From assembly GCF_013282725.1 (NCBI RefSeq), contig NZ_CP054043.1, positions 1,674,001 through 1,738,000 of the forward strand: DNA of 64,000 nucleotides, in the 5' to 3' direction. The notes under the pieces were generated by a model. The model made no database searches and had not been told where the DNA came from. It saw only the letters and a list, made by a program, of their open reading frames with translations. Origin of the DNA: Yersinia mollaretii ATCC 43969. GTDB lineage: Bacteria; Pseudomonadota; Gammaproteobacteria; Enterobacterales; Enterobacteriaceae. A program made the translations under genes and the position numbers. Positions 17,915 to 26,423 of this stretch are shown piece by piece. The number at the start of each line of letters is the position of its first letter. Position 1 is the stretch's first letter.

Positions 17915-18448
17915 ATGAAATTACTTTCACAATTTTTTAGTTTATTGGACAAACTATCGGAAAGAAGTGTACGCCATTCCGCGCGCCATATTGGTCGCCG
18001 CCATTTTTTGACTAAAACCGGTGCTTTTCTCGTCGGCGCGGGCGTATTACCGCTACTGCCCTTCGATCGTTCGTCAGGATCAGCGTTTGCCGCCGGTAAA
18101 CCAGCAGATGTAAATGAATGCAACTACTGGCGCTACTGCGCACTGGACGGCAACCTTTGTTCCTCTTCTGGTGGCAGCATTACGACTTGTCCGGTCGGCA
18201 CTGAAACGTCCAAAACATCCTGGGTCGGTACTTGCCGTAACCCGCATGACAACAAAAATTATCTGGTCTCGTATAACGACTGTTGTGGCAAGACAACGGT
18301 AGCAAACTCTGTGAACTGCTTTAACAATCAAGGAGAGCGCCCTGGCTACCGTATGGGATTGCATAATGATATCAACTGGTGCATGGCGAATACCAATAAA
18401 GGCTACCACTGCACAGTTGCAACATTAGTGGGAATCGCTAATGAGTAA
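17915..18448 (+). CDS. TTQ-dependent amine dehydrogenase, light (catalytic) subunit, MauA/AauA-like
   Basis: A 177-residue catalytic subunit. It has a long N-terminal leader with a twin-arginine motif (RRHFLTK from residue 28) and a hydrophobic run, so it should be exported folded or with help. The two TTQ-forming tryptophans are present: W103 in TSWVGTC (Trp57 of the Paracoccus enzyme) and W155 in INWC (Trp108). The equivalents of Asp32 (D78), Asp76 (D122), Tyr119 (Y164) and Thr122 (T167) are also kept, so the active site looks complete. The mature part has 10 cysteines, not 12; the missing two (S84 and V133) correspond to Cys38 and Cys86, which pair with each other in the known structure. 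Its end overlaps the next gene by 8 bases. Confidence 0.92.
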   Translation: MKLLSQFFSLLDKLSERSVRHSARHIGRRHFLTKTGAFLVGAGVLPLLPFDRSSGSAFAAGKPADVNECNYWRYCALDGNLCSSSGGSITTCPVGTETSKTSWVGTCRNPHDNKNYLVSYNDCCGKTTVANSVNCFNNQGERPGYRMGLHNDINWCMANTNKGYHCTVATLVGIANE

Positions 18449-18896
18449 AAAAATGCGGCTCTCAGCGATAGCCTGTCTTCTGGTGGTAACGTGCTATGCC
18501 TTGCCAGCCAGTGCGTTTGATGGGCATGACAAGTTTGTCGCTAACTGTTCAGGGTGTCACGGTGAGAATGCAAAAGGCATTGAGGGTATGGCGCCATCAC
18601 TCTATAACCCTGAACTGTGGGCCAAATTGGGAGACAAGCGTAATGACTATATTGCTGGTGTGCTCACCAGCGGGTTAAGCGGTACGCTAAAAACCAGTAA
18701 CAGCAGCTTTGATGGCATGGTGATGCCACCACAGGACTTTATTGACACCGCGGATCTGGTGGCGATCACCCATTATATCCTCAATGAGATAAATCATGTA
18801 GAGGGTGGGCCGGGGCCGGATGCCGTGCTGATCGATAAGCTGAAAAGCGCCCCGAAATCTCACAAGGATTTACAGGCATTGCGTAATGGGGACTAA
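18441..18896 (+). CDS. Periplasmic monohaem cytochrome c
   Basis: A 151-residue class I cytochrome c with a signal peptide (to PASAFD) and one haem site, CSGCH at residues 36-40. A methionine for the sixth ligand is available in DGMVMPPQDF. It starts inside the end of the light-chain gene (8-base overlap). In aralkylamine dehydrogenase clusters a small monohaem cytochrome c also follows the light-chain gene, so it is probably the first electron acceptor in place of amicyanin. Its maturation needs a Ccm system, which is not in this window. Confidence 0.88.
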   Translation: MSKKMRLSAIACLLVVTCYALPASAFDGHDKFVANCSGCHGENAKGIEGMAPSLYNPELWAKLGDKRNDYIAGVLTSGLSGTLKTSNSSFDGMVMPPQDFIDTADLVAITHYILNEINHVEGGPGPDAVLIDKLKSAPKSHKDLQALRNGD

Positions 18897-18899
18897 AAG

Positions 18900-19358
18900 A
18901 TGGCGATCGGATTATTCAATGTGAACGCGCTACGAATCATTTTTACGCTTGTGTTGTTCTCCTGCCCGTTATGCCATGCCCTGGGTAATACGCCCGAACA
19001 GAATTATATCCTGAAGTGCTCTGGTTGCCATGATATGGACGGTTCAGGCTCAGTGGCGGGGGGAATCCCCCCTCTGCCGGGTTATCTAGGAGCATTTGTC
19101 AACGATGCGGATGGTCGTTTGTATCTGATGCATGTCCCTGGCATTGTCGCCTCTGGGTTAGACGATCAGCAAATCGCACAGCTAATGAATTTTCTCAATC
19201 AAAAGTGGGGTGATGTGCAGCAAGGTTCTCCTTTCACTGACGCAGAGGTAAAGCAATTACGCGCCATGCCTATGACAGATGTAGTGAAGTTACGCCGTCA
19301 GATTGTGCAACGCTTTCTCAGAGAAGGTATTGCGACCGGTGATTACCCTTGGCCCTGA
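18900..19358 (+). CDS. Second periplasmic monohaem cytochrome c
   Basis: A 152-residue protein with an N-terminal signal (about residues 1-28, ending CHALG) and one haem site, CSGCH at 40-44, in YILKCSGCHDMDGSG. Possible axial methionines lie in YLMHVPG and QLMNFLNQ. It begins 3 bases after the first cytochrome and is only weakly similar to it, so the pair is not a recent tandem duplication. A role as a second relay between the amine dehydrogenase and the multicopper oxidase or the main respiratory chain is inferred from position. Confidence 0.82.
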   Translation: MAIGLFNVNALRIIFTLVLFSCPLCHALGNTPEQNYILKCSGCHDMDGSGSVAGGIPPLPGYLGAFVNDADGRLYLMHVPGIVASGLDDQQIAQLMNFLNQKWGDVQQGSPFTDAEVKQLRAMPMTDVVKLRRQIVQRFLREGIATGDYPWP

Positions 19359-19387
19359 ATGTAACCAAATAATATATAGGTACTGTC

Positions 19388-20863
19388 ATGGAAAGACGCC
19401 AATTCTTTAAATATTCTCTGTCCTCTCTGATGCTAGGAGGCTTGGTTAATCAGGTTCAGGGTGCAGATGCTCCGCATATTGACACGCCCGATGCCGACCT
19501 GTTGCCTGAAAATGCCCTAATAGCAGACCAGCCGCTTAAAATATTGGCGAAGCTGGCTAATGAGTCAACCAACAAAGGTGAATTTATCGCGGTGCTGACC
19601 GCCGAAGAGTGCCTCGTTCAACTGACGCACAATACCGCCCCCACCATTTGCTATGCCTATAATCAGCAGGTACCCGGCCCGCTGATAGAGCTAGAGGCCG
19701 GCATGAAAGTGCGGATAACCTTTGTCAATAACCTCAAAGTACCCAGCACTATTCACTGGCATGGACTACCGGTGCCACCCAATCAGGATGGGGGGCCGGA
19801 CGATCCGGTCGCGCCGGGCACCACCAAAGTCTATGAGTTTCAATTACCGGACTCACTCTCCGGCACCTATTGGTATCACCCACACCCGCTTAAGGGTACG
19901 GCGGAGCAGTTCGCAAAGGGGCTGGCAGGGCCGATGGTTATCCGTCATCCGCAGGAGTCTCTGGGCGACTTACCGGAAACCCATTGGGTAGTCAACGATC
20001 TGCGGCTGGATAGTACCGGCAAGGTGCCGCCGCATACATACGCAGACTGGGTTGATGGCCGTGAAGGCGAGTTTGTGCTGCTTAACGGCCAGTACAAACC
20101 GCACATGACCCTGACCAGCCAGCAGCGGATTCGTATCTGGAATATGTGCAGTGCGCGCTACCTCAATCTCTCACTGCCGGGTTGCCAGTTGATACAGGTT
20201 GGTTCAGATGGTGGGCTGATGGAAAAGGCGTTGGCATCACAACACGACATACTGCTGTCACCCGGTGAACGTATGGAGGTGTTGGTCACCGGCGAAAGCG
20301 GTGAGTACGGCATTAATCTGCTGCCTTACAATCGCCATCCAATGATAAGCAAACCGCCGGAAACCGCACAGATAATCGCCAATGTCAGTTTCAAAAAAGA
20401 GGTTTCACCTACCGTAATCGGTATTGCATTACGGGCGATTGAGCCACTACTGGAGGGGACTAATGTGCTGCGTGCCATTATGAGCGAGAAAATGGCGGAC
20501 ATTATGAAAAATAAAGGGGGTATTCCACCACGCGCATTTCTTATCAACGGTAAAGACTTTGAGCTTACACGTATGGATCTGTACAGTCAGGTGGGTAAAG
20601 TGGATCACTGGCAGATTATTAATGCTACGACGATGGATCACCCATTCCATATACATGGTGGGCAGTTTCAGATAGTGCAACGAGTCTATCGTGGCCAGAA
20701 AACATTATCGGAGTGCCTTGCCTGGAAAGATACAGTCAATGTACGTCCCGGTGAGATCGTTCATTTGCTGATGCTACAGGATAAGCCGGGAATGCGTATG
20801 TTCCACTGCCACATTATTGAACACGAAGAACTGGGCATGATGGGGAATTTGATGGTGGTATAA
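19388..20863 (+). CDS. Multicopper oxidase, Tat-exported
   Basis: A 491-residue three-cupredoxin-domain oxidase. The N-terminus MERRQFFKYS carries a twin-arginine signal. All four copper-binding motifs are intact: HWHG from H123, HPH at 164-166, HPFHIHG from H418, and HCHIIEHEELGMM from H473, which supplies the type 1 and trinuclear ligands with a methionine as axial ligand. It lacks the methionine-rich insert of CueO, which argues against a copper-detoxification role. It is the last gene of the amine dehydrogenase operon, 29 bases after the second cytochrome. It could reduce oxygen with electrons from the cytochromes, or act in oxidative TTQ synthesis, since mauG is absent. Both are inference. 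Confidence 0.88.
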   Translation: MERRQFFKYSLSSLMLGGLVNQVQGADAPHIDTPDADLLPENALIADQPLKILAKLANESTNKGEFIAVLTAEECLVQLTHNTAPTICYAYNQQVPGPLIELEAGMKVRITFVNNLKVPSTIHWHGLPVPPNQDGGPDDPVAPGTTKVYEFQLPDSLSGTYWYHPHPLKGTAEQFAKGLAGPMVIRHPQESLGDLPETHWVVNDLRLDSTGKVPPHTYADWVDGREGEFVLLNGQYKPHMTLTSQQRIRIWNMCSARYLNLSLPGCQLIQVGSDGGLMEKALASQHDILLSPGERMEVLVTGESGEYGINLLPYNRHPMISKPPETAQIIANVSFKKEVSPTVIGIALRAIEPLLEGTNVLRAIMSEKMADIMKNKGGIPPRAFLINGKDFELTRMDLYSQVGKVDHWQIINATTMDHPFHIHGGQFQIVQRVYRGQKTLSECLAWKDTVNVRPGEIVHLLMLQDKPGMRMFHCHIIEHEELGMMGNLMVV

Positions 20864-21336
20864 GCCAAGTAAATCGCTGTCCATGGTCTGGTGAAGTGAG
20901 TCGATTAATTGTACTGAACTGGCGACAGGTCAAAGGATTGCGAGTGAATATGTAAGTTATAAGGTTAATGTATGTAAGATTATTCATTTTGTTATTTGAC
21001 AGCAATACTCATTTAACTTGTTTTTTGGCACTTATTAATCCAATAAGTAATAAAAATAATTACAAACATAAGCATTATGAAATATTTATCATGTCTTATA
21101 TTAAAGTGAACTTTAAGGTTTTAGGGGGTTTTATTTTTAATTAATAGATTTGGATTATAGGTTAAATGGAAATTACCTACAGTGTTGCGATGCTAAAAAA
21201 TTAGGGGCGGTCGCGACCTTTCTAGCAGAATATACCTTAGCCTACTGGTATCGTTTTATTTCTCATTATTAGTTTAAGAAAATCTAACCAGTTGCCTGGT
21301 CAGATTTACCGCTATACTCGTTGGCCCTCGGTGCGA
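20864..21336. other. Convergent intergenic region
   Basis: About 470 AT-rich bases between the multicopper oxidase and the convergent ABC binding-protein gene. It holds one hairpin at 21280-21307, read as the terminator of the leftward gene. I see no clear terminator for the amine operon and no gene. Confidence 0.5.
21280..21307 (-). terminator. Hairpin terminator of the ABC binding-protein gene
   Basis: On the minus strand AAATCTGACCAG and CTGGTTAGATTT pair over 12 positions (one G-U) around a GCAA loop, and a TTTTC tract follows. It lies 30 bases past the stop of the leftward gene. Confidence 0.6.
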
Positions 21337-22458
21337 TTAATTTGATAGTGCGTGTTGCGGGTGTACTCCTAGCCATCCAGGAGATGGTTCGCCTTTTACT
21401 TCTCCGAGATATAAACCAATTTGCGTACGGAAACGCTCCACAGCAGCACGGTCATTCATAAAGGCTTCAAAGGCTTTATGGCTGGTATTTTTGTATTCCC
21501 ATATCGGTTTATATCCCTCGGGTGGTGTAACATCGGTACGTACAGACCACATGTACCATACTTCTTTCTGCGTTTTTTTGTCCAACAGCCAGTTTAGATA
21601 AAGTTTGGCTGCTTCTGGATGCTTGGCCTTTTTGAAAATGGCAGCCCGCTGTGCCCACGAAATAAAGGGATCATGCTCTGGCAAAATAAATCGTGAACGG
21701 GCCTTAGCATCAGGGACCAATGCCCCATCAGTCGAAAAGGTCGCCACAGCCTTACCACTTTCAACATCATCTGCTGGAGCTTGAGTTCCACGAACGTAGA
21801 TAGGATTTTGCATGTTGAATTTTGCTACATAGTCCCAGCCATAGTGCTCTACTGCCTGTTTGAACCAAAAAAGAACGGCATCATCGTCATTAGGATAGGT
21901 GACTACAATTCTTCCTTTTAGCTCTGGGCGTAGATAATCTTTCATTTCGCGCGGCCAGTCTTTTTGTGCCAACAGCGTTGTGTTAACAACATTACTGAAA
22001 GCATCTACAAATACACCTGTCCAGGCTCCATCTTTATCGCGAAAATCCGGCCAAATCTTATCCCAACCCACCGGTTTGTAATTGAGTAATAGGCCATCCT
22101 GCTTCCAACGTGGATAATCTTGCAGTGTTTGTAATTGTGCGATATCGGGTATTAGCGAGTCCGTTGCCAGTTGATTATCAATACGAGCGTCATGGAACTT
22201 ACTGTAGTCAACGATAACGTCCAGCTTCATCCCAGGGAATCGGTCTTCAAATGCCTTTTTAATTCCATTTTGCTGCGTTGACGTGTCTCCACCTGCGTAG
22301 ACAATAACGGTACCTCCTTCATCTAGCGCGCTTCGATACAGTTCATCCAGAGAACGCGTTTCTTGCACTGCCGTTGCCTGCGTGGAAAACGAGATCATCG
22401 TCGACATAACCACACAACATGCAGTCGCTGCTTTTATCTTGTTATTCAATAAGTTCAT
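21337..22458 (-). CDS. ABC transporter periplasmic solute-binding protein, orphan
   Basis: A 373-residue family 1 (AfuA/FbpA-type) binding protein with a signal peptide (to TQATAV). Typical features are the EGGTVIVYAGGDTSTQ strand-loop near the N-terminus, FEDRFPG, and LDKKTQKEVWYMWSVRTDV near the C-terminus. The ATG at 22458 has AAGG 6 bases upstream and opens a signal peptide; an in-frame ATG 72 bases earlier does not. No permease or ATPase gene is adjacent, so it must use a transporter encoded elsewhere or act as a sensor. Ligand unknown; iron, thiamine and small polyols are all bound by this class. Confidence 0.83.
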   Translation of the reverse strand: MNLLNNKIKAATACCVVMSTMISFSTQATAVQETRSLDELYRSALDEGGTVIVYAGGDTSTQQNGIKKAFEDRFPGMKLDVIVDYSKFHDARIDNQLATDSLIPDIAQLQTLQDYPRWKQDGLLLNYKPVGWDKIWPDFRDKDGAWTGVFVDAFSNVVNTTLLAQKDWPREMKDYLRPELKGRIVVTYPNDDDAVLFWFKQAVEHYGWDYVAKFNMQNPIYVRGTQAPADDVESGKAVATFSTDGALVPDAKARSRFILPEHDPFISWAQRAAIFKKAKHPEAAKLYLNWLLDKKTQKEVWYMWSVRTDVTPPEGYKPIWEYKNTSHKAFEAFMNDRAAVERFRTQIGLYLGEVKGEPSPGWLGVHPQHALSN

Positions 22459-23233
22459 AATGTGCCTTGATTGTATTTTTATCCATTTATTATTGTTGGA
22501 TGAGGGGCTATAAAACACATACAATGCCATCCGTTATGGCATTTACCTCCGGATGAAGAAGATAGAGTCAGTAGAGATTCGCTATATTTATGTCATTATG
22601 GCATGTACAAGTCTCCACAAAATAAAAAACAGATATACCGTAAAAATAACGAACCAACTCTTATCAGAGTCTCTATTGCTTTTATATAAAGATAGAAGAT
22701 AAGACCAAACTTATAAATTAACTACCACCACACTCTACTTGAAATATAGTGATAACATCACGTAATTATTTTAAGGTAATAAGAGACTACCATCAATTAT
22801 TAAAACATTGTGCTTAACTTAGTAAAATATACAAACCACCCATAACAAAAATAGCTACAATGCAACACATTGTTTTTATTTTACTTTTATAGCTTTACGC
22901 ATGAAAATAACGATAATTACTGAAAACCAAAAACTATCGGCGTATCGCCTTTAAGCAAGACGCATTCCGTTACAGAATAAAGTAAATAGAAATGTTTAAT
23001 TATTGATATTTGTATGACATTTTATTTTTGATGTTTATAGAACATTTAATGGCTAAATCATTTTATTTTTCATAAAAACTATTTAGTATTGTACGTCTAA
23101 TTAAAAATGCAACTTTAAAGCTATGTTCTGATTAATAAGAAACCATGCCTGAAAATATCGCTGATACATTTCGTAAGTCCTATCGCTGCTAATAACTAGT
23201 AGCTTAATATTATCCCACAAAAAATGAAAAACA
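22459..23233. other. AT-rich divergent intergenic region
   Basis: About 775 bases of low GC between the binding protein and the metallo-beta-lactamase-fold gene. No gene, clear promoter pair or good dyad could be assigned. Base composition matches that of 13.5-15.5 kb and fits a transferred region. Confidence 0.5.
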
Positions 23234-24085
23234 ATGACAACAAATATTGACGTACCACACACGGCAACGCCCGACTCAAGCTTGAGTTGGAAACATTTTC
23301 CAGCGGGTAAAGATGGCTTCTATCGCTCTCCGGTTTTGATAACTGGTGCCAGAGAAGCAGTGCTCATTGATGGCGGTTTTACTTTATCTGATGGCAGGTA
23401 TTTACTTGAAGCTATCAAGGAAACAGGGAAAAAGTTGACGACTATCTACATTAGCCAAAGCGATCCAGACTATTACTTCAGCCTTGCCCCCATCAAAACC
23501 GCATTTCCAGATGTACGCGTTATCGCTGCACCAGAAACCATCGACGCTATCAAAAAAAGTGTTGATAAAAAAATTGAGGCTTGGGGAACTCAGCTTAAGG
23601 ATAACGGACCTCAATCCTTTGCTGATATTGTTATGCCAGAACCATTTGATGACCCAGAGATAAATCTGGAGGGCCATTCTCTCAAGATTATCAATGCCGT
23701 AGGTCTTGCCAATCGCCGTTACATCTGGGTTCCTGCTTTGAGTGCTATTTTCGGTGGCGTGTTACTGTTTTCTGGCACGCATGTCTGGACTGCTGACACC
23801 GTAGGTGCTGAAGCCCGTGCTTGTTGGCTAAAAAATCTAGAGTCGATGGCATCATACAAACCCACTGTTGTCATCGCTGGGCATATGGAACCAGAGGCAG
23901 CTATTGATAATTCGGCGATAATTTATACTCGGGACTATTTACTGGCCTTCGAAGATGAACTTGCAAGGGCCAGTGATAGCGTAGAACTTATCATAGCAAT
24001 GACACGCCGATATCCCGATGCTGGGATGGAGATTGCACTGAAAATTGGTGCAAAAGTTGCTAAAGGCGAAATGAGTTGGGGGTAA
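23234..24085 (+). CDS. Metallo-beta-lactamase-fold protein with degenerate metal site
   Basis: A 283-residue protein of the metallo-beta-lactamase fold. It keeps the AVLIDGGFTLSDG strand, a later GVLLFSGTHVWTAD segment and the C-terminal IAGHMEP (a GH motif). The usual HxHxDH metal motif is replaced by SQSDPDYYF, in which the two expected histidines are Gln and Tyr. Related hydrolases have a HPDPDH-like sequence there. It therefore probably binds metal poorly or works differently; a non-enzymatic or altered role is inferred. It lies between the ABC binding-protein gene and tRNA-Phe, within the accessory region. Confidence 0.75.
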   Translation: MTTNIDVPHTATPDSSLSWKHFPAGKDGFYRSPVLITGAREAVLIDGGFTLSDGRYLLEAIKETGKKLTTIYISQSDPDYYFSLAPIKTAFPDVRVIAAPETIDAIKKSVDKKIEAWGTQLKDNGPQSFADIVMPEPFDDPEINLEGHSLKIINAVGLANRRYIWVPALSAIFGGVLLFSGTHVWTADTVGAEARACWLKNLESMASYKPTVVIAGHMEPEAAIDNSAIIYTRDYLLAFEDELARASDSVELIIAMTRRYPDAGMEIALKIGAKVAKGEMSWG

Positions 24086-24200
24086 GAGCACTGATCCTTT
24101 TATAGATGACGCGCAGGTGATCCATAAGGTCCACTTTTTAAACTGTGGCCGTTGTGTTTACCGTGACATCTTGGGCCTCAACGGCAGTAAGGCGACGGCC

Positions 24201-24240
24201 CCGTAGGGGTGAGTCCTGCTTGCAGGGCGAATAATCGAAC
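24201..24240. repeat. Diverged 40-base repeat, copy 2
   Basis: The block beginning CCGTAGGGG and ending GCGAATAATCGAAC resembles 13132-13172. It lies just past the tRNA-Phe terminator. See the entry for copy 1. Confidence 0.45.
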
Positions 24241-24274
24241 GGCGTTCGATGGAGAGTCCAGACGCCAGAAAGCA

Positions 24275-24298
24275 AAAAACCAGCCGTTAAGCTGGTTT
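24275..24298 (-). terminator. Terminator of tRNA-Phe
   Basis: On the minus strand AACCAGC and GCTGGTT pair around TTAACG, followed by TTTTTTGC. It starts 10 bases after the tRNA 3' end. A near-identical hairpin occurs at 13056-13079. Confidence 0.85.
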
Positions 24299-24307
24299 CT
24301 TTAAATA

Positions 24308-24383
24308 TGGTGCCCGGACTCGGAATCGAACCAAGGACACGGGGATTTTCAATCCCCTGCTCTACCGACTGAGCTATCCGGGC
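24308..24383 (-). tRNA. tRNA-Phe (GAA)
   Basis: A 76-base tRNA including an encoded CCA end. The acceptor stem is GCCCGGA paired with TCCGGGC, the anticodon loop TTGAAAA carries GAA, and the T arm has GGTTCGATTCC. It lies beside yjdC, as pheU does in E. coli. Its 3' end points left, toward the accessory region at 13-24 kb. The 3' halves of tRNA genes are common integration sites for islands. Confidence 0.97.
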
Positions 24384-24525
24384 AACGGGGCGCATTAAAC
24401 CGTATTGGCCGCTGATCGTCAACGAATTTATCGCTTAAAACCGTTAAAACTGTGCTGATCGCTCTCTTTTCAGGCAAGAACAGGTGAAATCCACCTAAAT
24501 TGCCCTCAAATTCTATTTGAAGTCG

Positions 24526-25101
24526 TTAGCTCAATGCGCCATTTTTACGGCATTGGGCGACATCCAATACATCTTCTGCCAGCTGTTTAGCAACGTCAAC
24601 ATCTTGTAGTTGGCGCTTGACCAGTAGTTTGCTCAGGCAACCTTCCAGAATCAGCTCCATCTGTTGTGCGACCATGCCCGCATCATCGGCATCCATTTCA
24701 CGCAACAGCTCTTGCGTATAGAACAGCGATGCTTGTTTTTGCTGTTCTGCCAACTGGTGAATCGGGTGTTGATCATCGGGATAGAAACTGCACGCAGCAA
24801 TAAACAGACAGCCGGGATAGCGCTGATTCTGTACTTGTTCACTGAGCGTCTGATAGCGTGCTAACAGTTTTTGCTTCGGTGATAGGGTTTCGTCTAGCTG
24901 CAACTGACGCCGCCAAGTATCTATTTGCTGGCCATGGTAGCGCAGGCAGTCATACAGCAGAGCCTCGCGATCGGGCCAAAAACGGGTTAGGTCACTGACT
25001 TCAACCGAGACCTCTTTTGCCAGCATCTCCAGAGTGGTATTTGCCAGTCCTTGTTGCTCTAACAGATTGAGCGCACTGCTTAATACTTGTTCACGTTGCA
25101 C
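24526..25101 (-). CDS. yjdC: TetR-family regulator YjdC
   Basis: A 191-residue TetR-type regulator close to E. coli YjdC along its whole length: [11 protein letters not shown] in the helix-turn-helix, [20 protein letters not shown], and [25 protein letters not shown] in the C-terminal domain. The start is the GTG at 25101 with GGAGGAGAG just upstream; this gives exactly the E. coli length, whereas an upstream ATG would add 42 unrelated residues. In E. coli it lies beside dsbD; here the gar and formate clusters separate the two. Its target genes are not established. Confidence 0.9.
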   Translation of the reverse strand: MQREQVLSSALNLLEQQGLANTTLEMLAKEVSVEVSDLTRFWPDREALLYDCLRYHGQQIDTWRRQLQLDETLSPKQKLLARYQTLSEQVQNQRYPGCLFIAACSFYPDDQHPIHQLAEQQKQASLFYTQELLREMDADDAGMVAQQMELILEGCLSKLLVKRQLQDVDVAKQLAEDVLDVAQCRKNGALS

Positions 25102-25566
25102 GTTGCTCTCCTCCAACTTCGTCTCTGGCAAGTGTGGTTTACCTTGGCCTATTGCGCAAATAGTGCCAGCGGCAGAGAGTTCAAAACGGATTAACACTCT
25201 CCACCTGCCGACTCTGTACCTTATCACTACTGTGGCGAGATCTGGCGAACTCTTTAGTGGCTTATCGATAGCATCCTAATCGTTAGGTGATTTTCCGTGC
25301 CCAGAGTCTGTGAAGCAGTCCGCATTGTATTGTGCATCTGCCTATAAGCATTCGCGAATAACTTATTATTCCTGTTCTTTTGCCCGATGGTTTATTGGAA
25401 CGTGGTTTCTATAATGATTACCGTGAATTGTAGCGATACTGAATCGTACAGAAACAGGCACAAAATTAAGCCACAAAATGCTGCGGTGTGTGCTGGCAAC
25501 CTGAATTGCATAACGTCCTGCATCGAGCCTTCGTTCAGACCGGGCGTTCTATCATAAGGATCGAAA
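25102..25566. other. Divergent region between yjdC and garL
   Basis: About 465 bases. It must carry the yjdC promoter and the CdaR-controlled garL promoter. I could not assign a CdaR site or a consensus CRP site. A good AAGGAT ribosome binding site precedes garL. Confidence 0.5.
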
Positions 25567-26337
25567 ATGAGTCTCCCAAATTATCCTAATCAGTTCCGCC
25601 GCAACCTACAGCAAGGGCAAACCCTGATTGGCTGCTGGAGTGCGCTGGCAAATCATATCTCAGCGGAAGTTCTGGGTCTGGCGGGGTTTGATTGGTTGGT
25701 ATTGGATGGTGAACACGCCCCGAATGATGTCACGACATTTATTCCGCAGCTTATGGCACTGACAGGCAGCGGCAGCGCTCCCGTGGTGCGCGCCCCTTGC
25801 AATGAGCCAGTTATTATTAAGCGCTTATTGGATATCGGTTTCTACAACTTCCTGATTCCTTTTGTTGAGAGTGAAGAGGAGGCTATCCGAGCAGTGGCCT
25901 CAACCCGCTATCCGCCCGCAGGGATTCGCGGGGTTTCCGTTTCCCATCGTGGCAACCATTACGGCACTGTGCCGGACTACTTCGCCACCATCAACGACAA
26001 CATTACTGTGCTGGTGCAAATCGAAAGTCAGCAAGGGGTCGATAATCTGGATGCTATCGCCGCCGTCGAGGGGGTGGATGGCATATTTGTCGGGCCGGGG
26101 GATCTCTCCGCTGCGCTGGGTTATTTGGGGCAGCCAAACCATCCCGAAGTACAAAAAGTGATTCGCCATATTTTTGACCGCGCCAAAGCGCAGGGTAAGC
26201 CGAGTGGCATTCTGGCCCCCGTTGATGCTGATGCCCGCCGCTATCTGGAGTGGGGTGCCACCTTTGTGGCCGTCGGCAGTGATTTGGGGGTATTCCGCAG
26301 TGCAACTCAGGCGCTGTGCGACAAATTTAAGAAATAG
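25567..26337 (+). CDS. garL: 2-Dehydro-3-deoxyglucarate aldolase GarL
   Basis: A 256-residue HpcH/HpaI-family class II aldolase that splits 5-keto-4-deoxy-D-glucarate into pyruvate and tartronate semialdehyde. Family motifs seen are [31 protein letters not shown], the magnesium-binding [18 protein letters not shown] and [14 protein letters not shown]. Length matches E. coli GarL. It is first in the rightward garL-garR-garK-cdaR set, under CdaR. The stop codon lies inside the first copy of a 17-base tandem duplication (26327-26343 and 26344-26360, 16 of 17 identical). Confidence 0.95.
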   Translation: MSLPNYPNQFRRNLQQGQTLIGCWSALANHISAEVLGLAGFDWLVLDGEHAPNDVTTFIPQLMALTGSGSAPVVRAPCNEPVIIKRLLDIGFYNFLIPFVESEEEAIRAVASTRYPPAGIRGVSVSHRGNHYGTVPDYFATINDNITVLVQIESQQGVDNLDAIAAVEGVDGIFVGPGDLSAALGYLGQPNHPEVQKVIRHIFDRAKAQGKPSGILAPVDADARRYLEWGATFVAVGSDLGVFRSATQALCDKFKK

Positions 26338-26423
26338 TAGTGATTAAGAAATAGCAGTGAGTCTGTTTCAAGCATTCAGCGCTGCCGTATTGACGGCCTT
26401 GCGACTTAATTGAGGAGTGACAA

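Noticed and set aside
19388..20863. CueO as the identity of the multicopper oxidase
   Set aside because: The methionine-rich segment of CueO is missing, and the gene is locked in the amine operon after two cytochromes, so copper detoxification is less likely.
13000..24400. An integrase, transposase or direct repeat of the tRNA 3' end that would prove an island
   Set aside because: None was found, so the island reading is left as a hypothesis based on the duplicated terminator and base composition.
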